Of a DNA stretch of 31,538 bases, positions 31,519 through 31,538 are shown piece after piece. Numbering within the stretch: the first letter of the stretch is position 1; the number at the start of each line of letters is the position of its first letter. Location of the stretch: contig JALSOD010000228.1 in the NCBI GenBank assembly GCA_026986655.1, positions 1 to 31,538 on the forward strand, read 5' to 3'. The translations under genes and the position numbers were made by a program. Under the pieces are notes generated by a model, which worked only from the letters and a program-made list of their open reading frames with translations, was not told the origin of the DNA and made no database searches. The stretch comes from Caldifarciminota bacterium. Its GTDB lineage: Bacteria > Hydrothermota > Hydrothermia > B15-G9 > WFZT01.

Positions 31519-31538
31519 GGGGCGGCCGCTTCGCGGCC
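31519..31538 (+). terminator. GC-rich hairpin after groEL, cut by the window edge
   Basis: GGGGCGGCCGC (31519-31529), loop TTC, then GCGGCC up to the last base. If the next bases are GCCCC, it is an 11-bp perfect stem with a 3-nt loop, the same design as the hairpins at 2383 and 24097. Confidence 0.6.

Overview
The window is a gene-dense stretch of a bacterial chromosome, AT-rich by eye. It carries outer-membrane functions (a KDO transferase, a TonB-dependent receptor, several lipoproteins with clear lipoboxes), so the cell is diderm. It also carries enzymes of archaeal or thermophile type: the archaeal S-adenosylmethionine synthetase family, the bifunctional fructose-1,6-bisphosphate aldolase/phosphatase, ThyX, and a UbiX/UbiD/UbiA set of the kind used for menaquinone by the futalosine route. 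Together these suggest a thermophilic, probably anaerobic, deep-branching or candidate-phylum bacterium (WOR-3/Hydrothermae-like is my guess; there is no rRNA here to settle it). I saw no tRNA, rRNA, CRISPR array, insertion sequence or phage gene.

Layout. 1-1702 (+): the end of an ABC exporter, then a coiled-coil protein with internal DNA-level repeats and a nuclease-like C-terminus. 1780-8504 (-): two transcription units. One is lipoprotein, MTA/SAH-type amidohydrolase, WaaA. The other starts from its own promoter inside the end of waaA and runs through a cobalamin riboswitch into a BtuB-like receptor and a BtuG-like beta-propeller lipoprotein. A class II aldolase lies beyond a GC-rich hairpin. 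8573-13761 (+): plsY-ddl, then flippase-like protein, birA, coaX, thyX and a small secreted protein, mostly with 4-nt overlaps. 14041-15222 (+): a lipoprotein built of 23-residue repeats with a peptidoglycan-binding end. 15285-20524 (+): a tightly overlapping six-gene operon that joins a NitT/TauT-type ABC transporter to UbiX, UbiD and a UbiA prenyltransferase.

20495-24075 (-): racemase, archaeal-type SAM synthetase, TsaB, a RimI-like acetyltransferase and a small membrane protein. 24142-29274 (-): an operon of IclR regulator, MmgE/PrpD enzyme, a large ACT-domain protein of unknown function and FBP aldolase/phosphatase, closed by a GC-rich hairpin. 29571-31501 (+): groES-groEL, ending in a third such hairpin cut by the window edge.

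Three themes stand out. First, many genes that begin a transcription unit have no Shine-Dalgarno sequence and instead a sigma-70-like -10 box 7-13 nt before the ATG, which predicts leaderless or nearly leaderless mRNAs, while operon-internal genes use strong AGGAGG sites or stop/start overlaps. Second, the B12 locus pairs a riboswitch with a BtuB/BtuG-like uptake system best known from Bacteroidetes. Third, two operons link enzymes not usually seen together: ABC importer with UbiX/UbiD/UbiA, and ACT protein with MmgE/PrpD and FBP aldolase/phosphatase.
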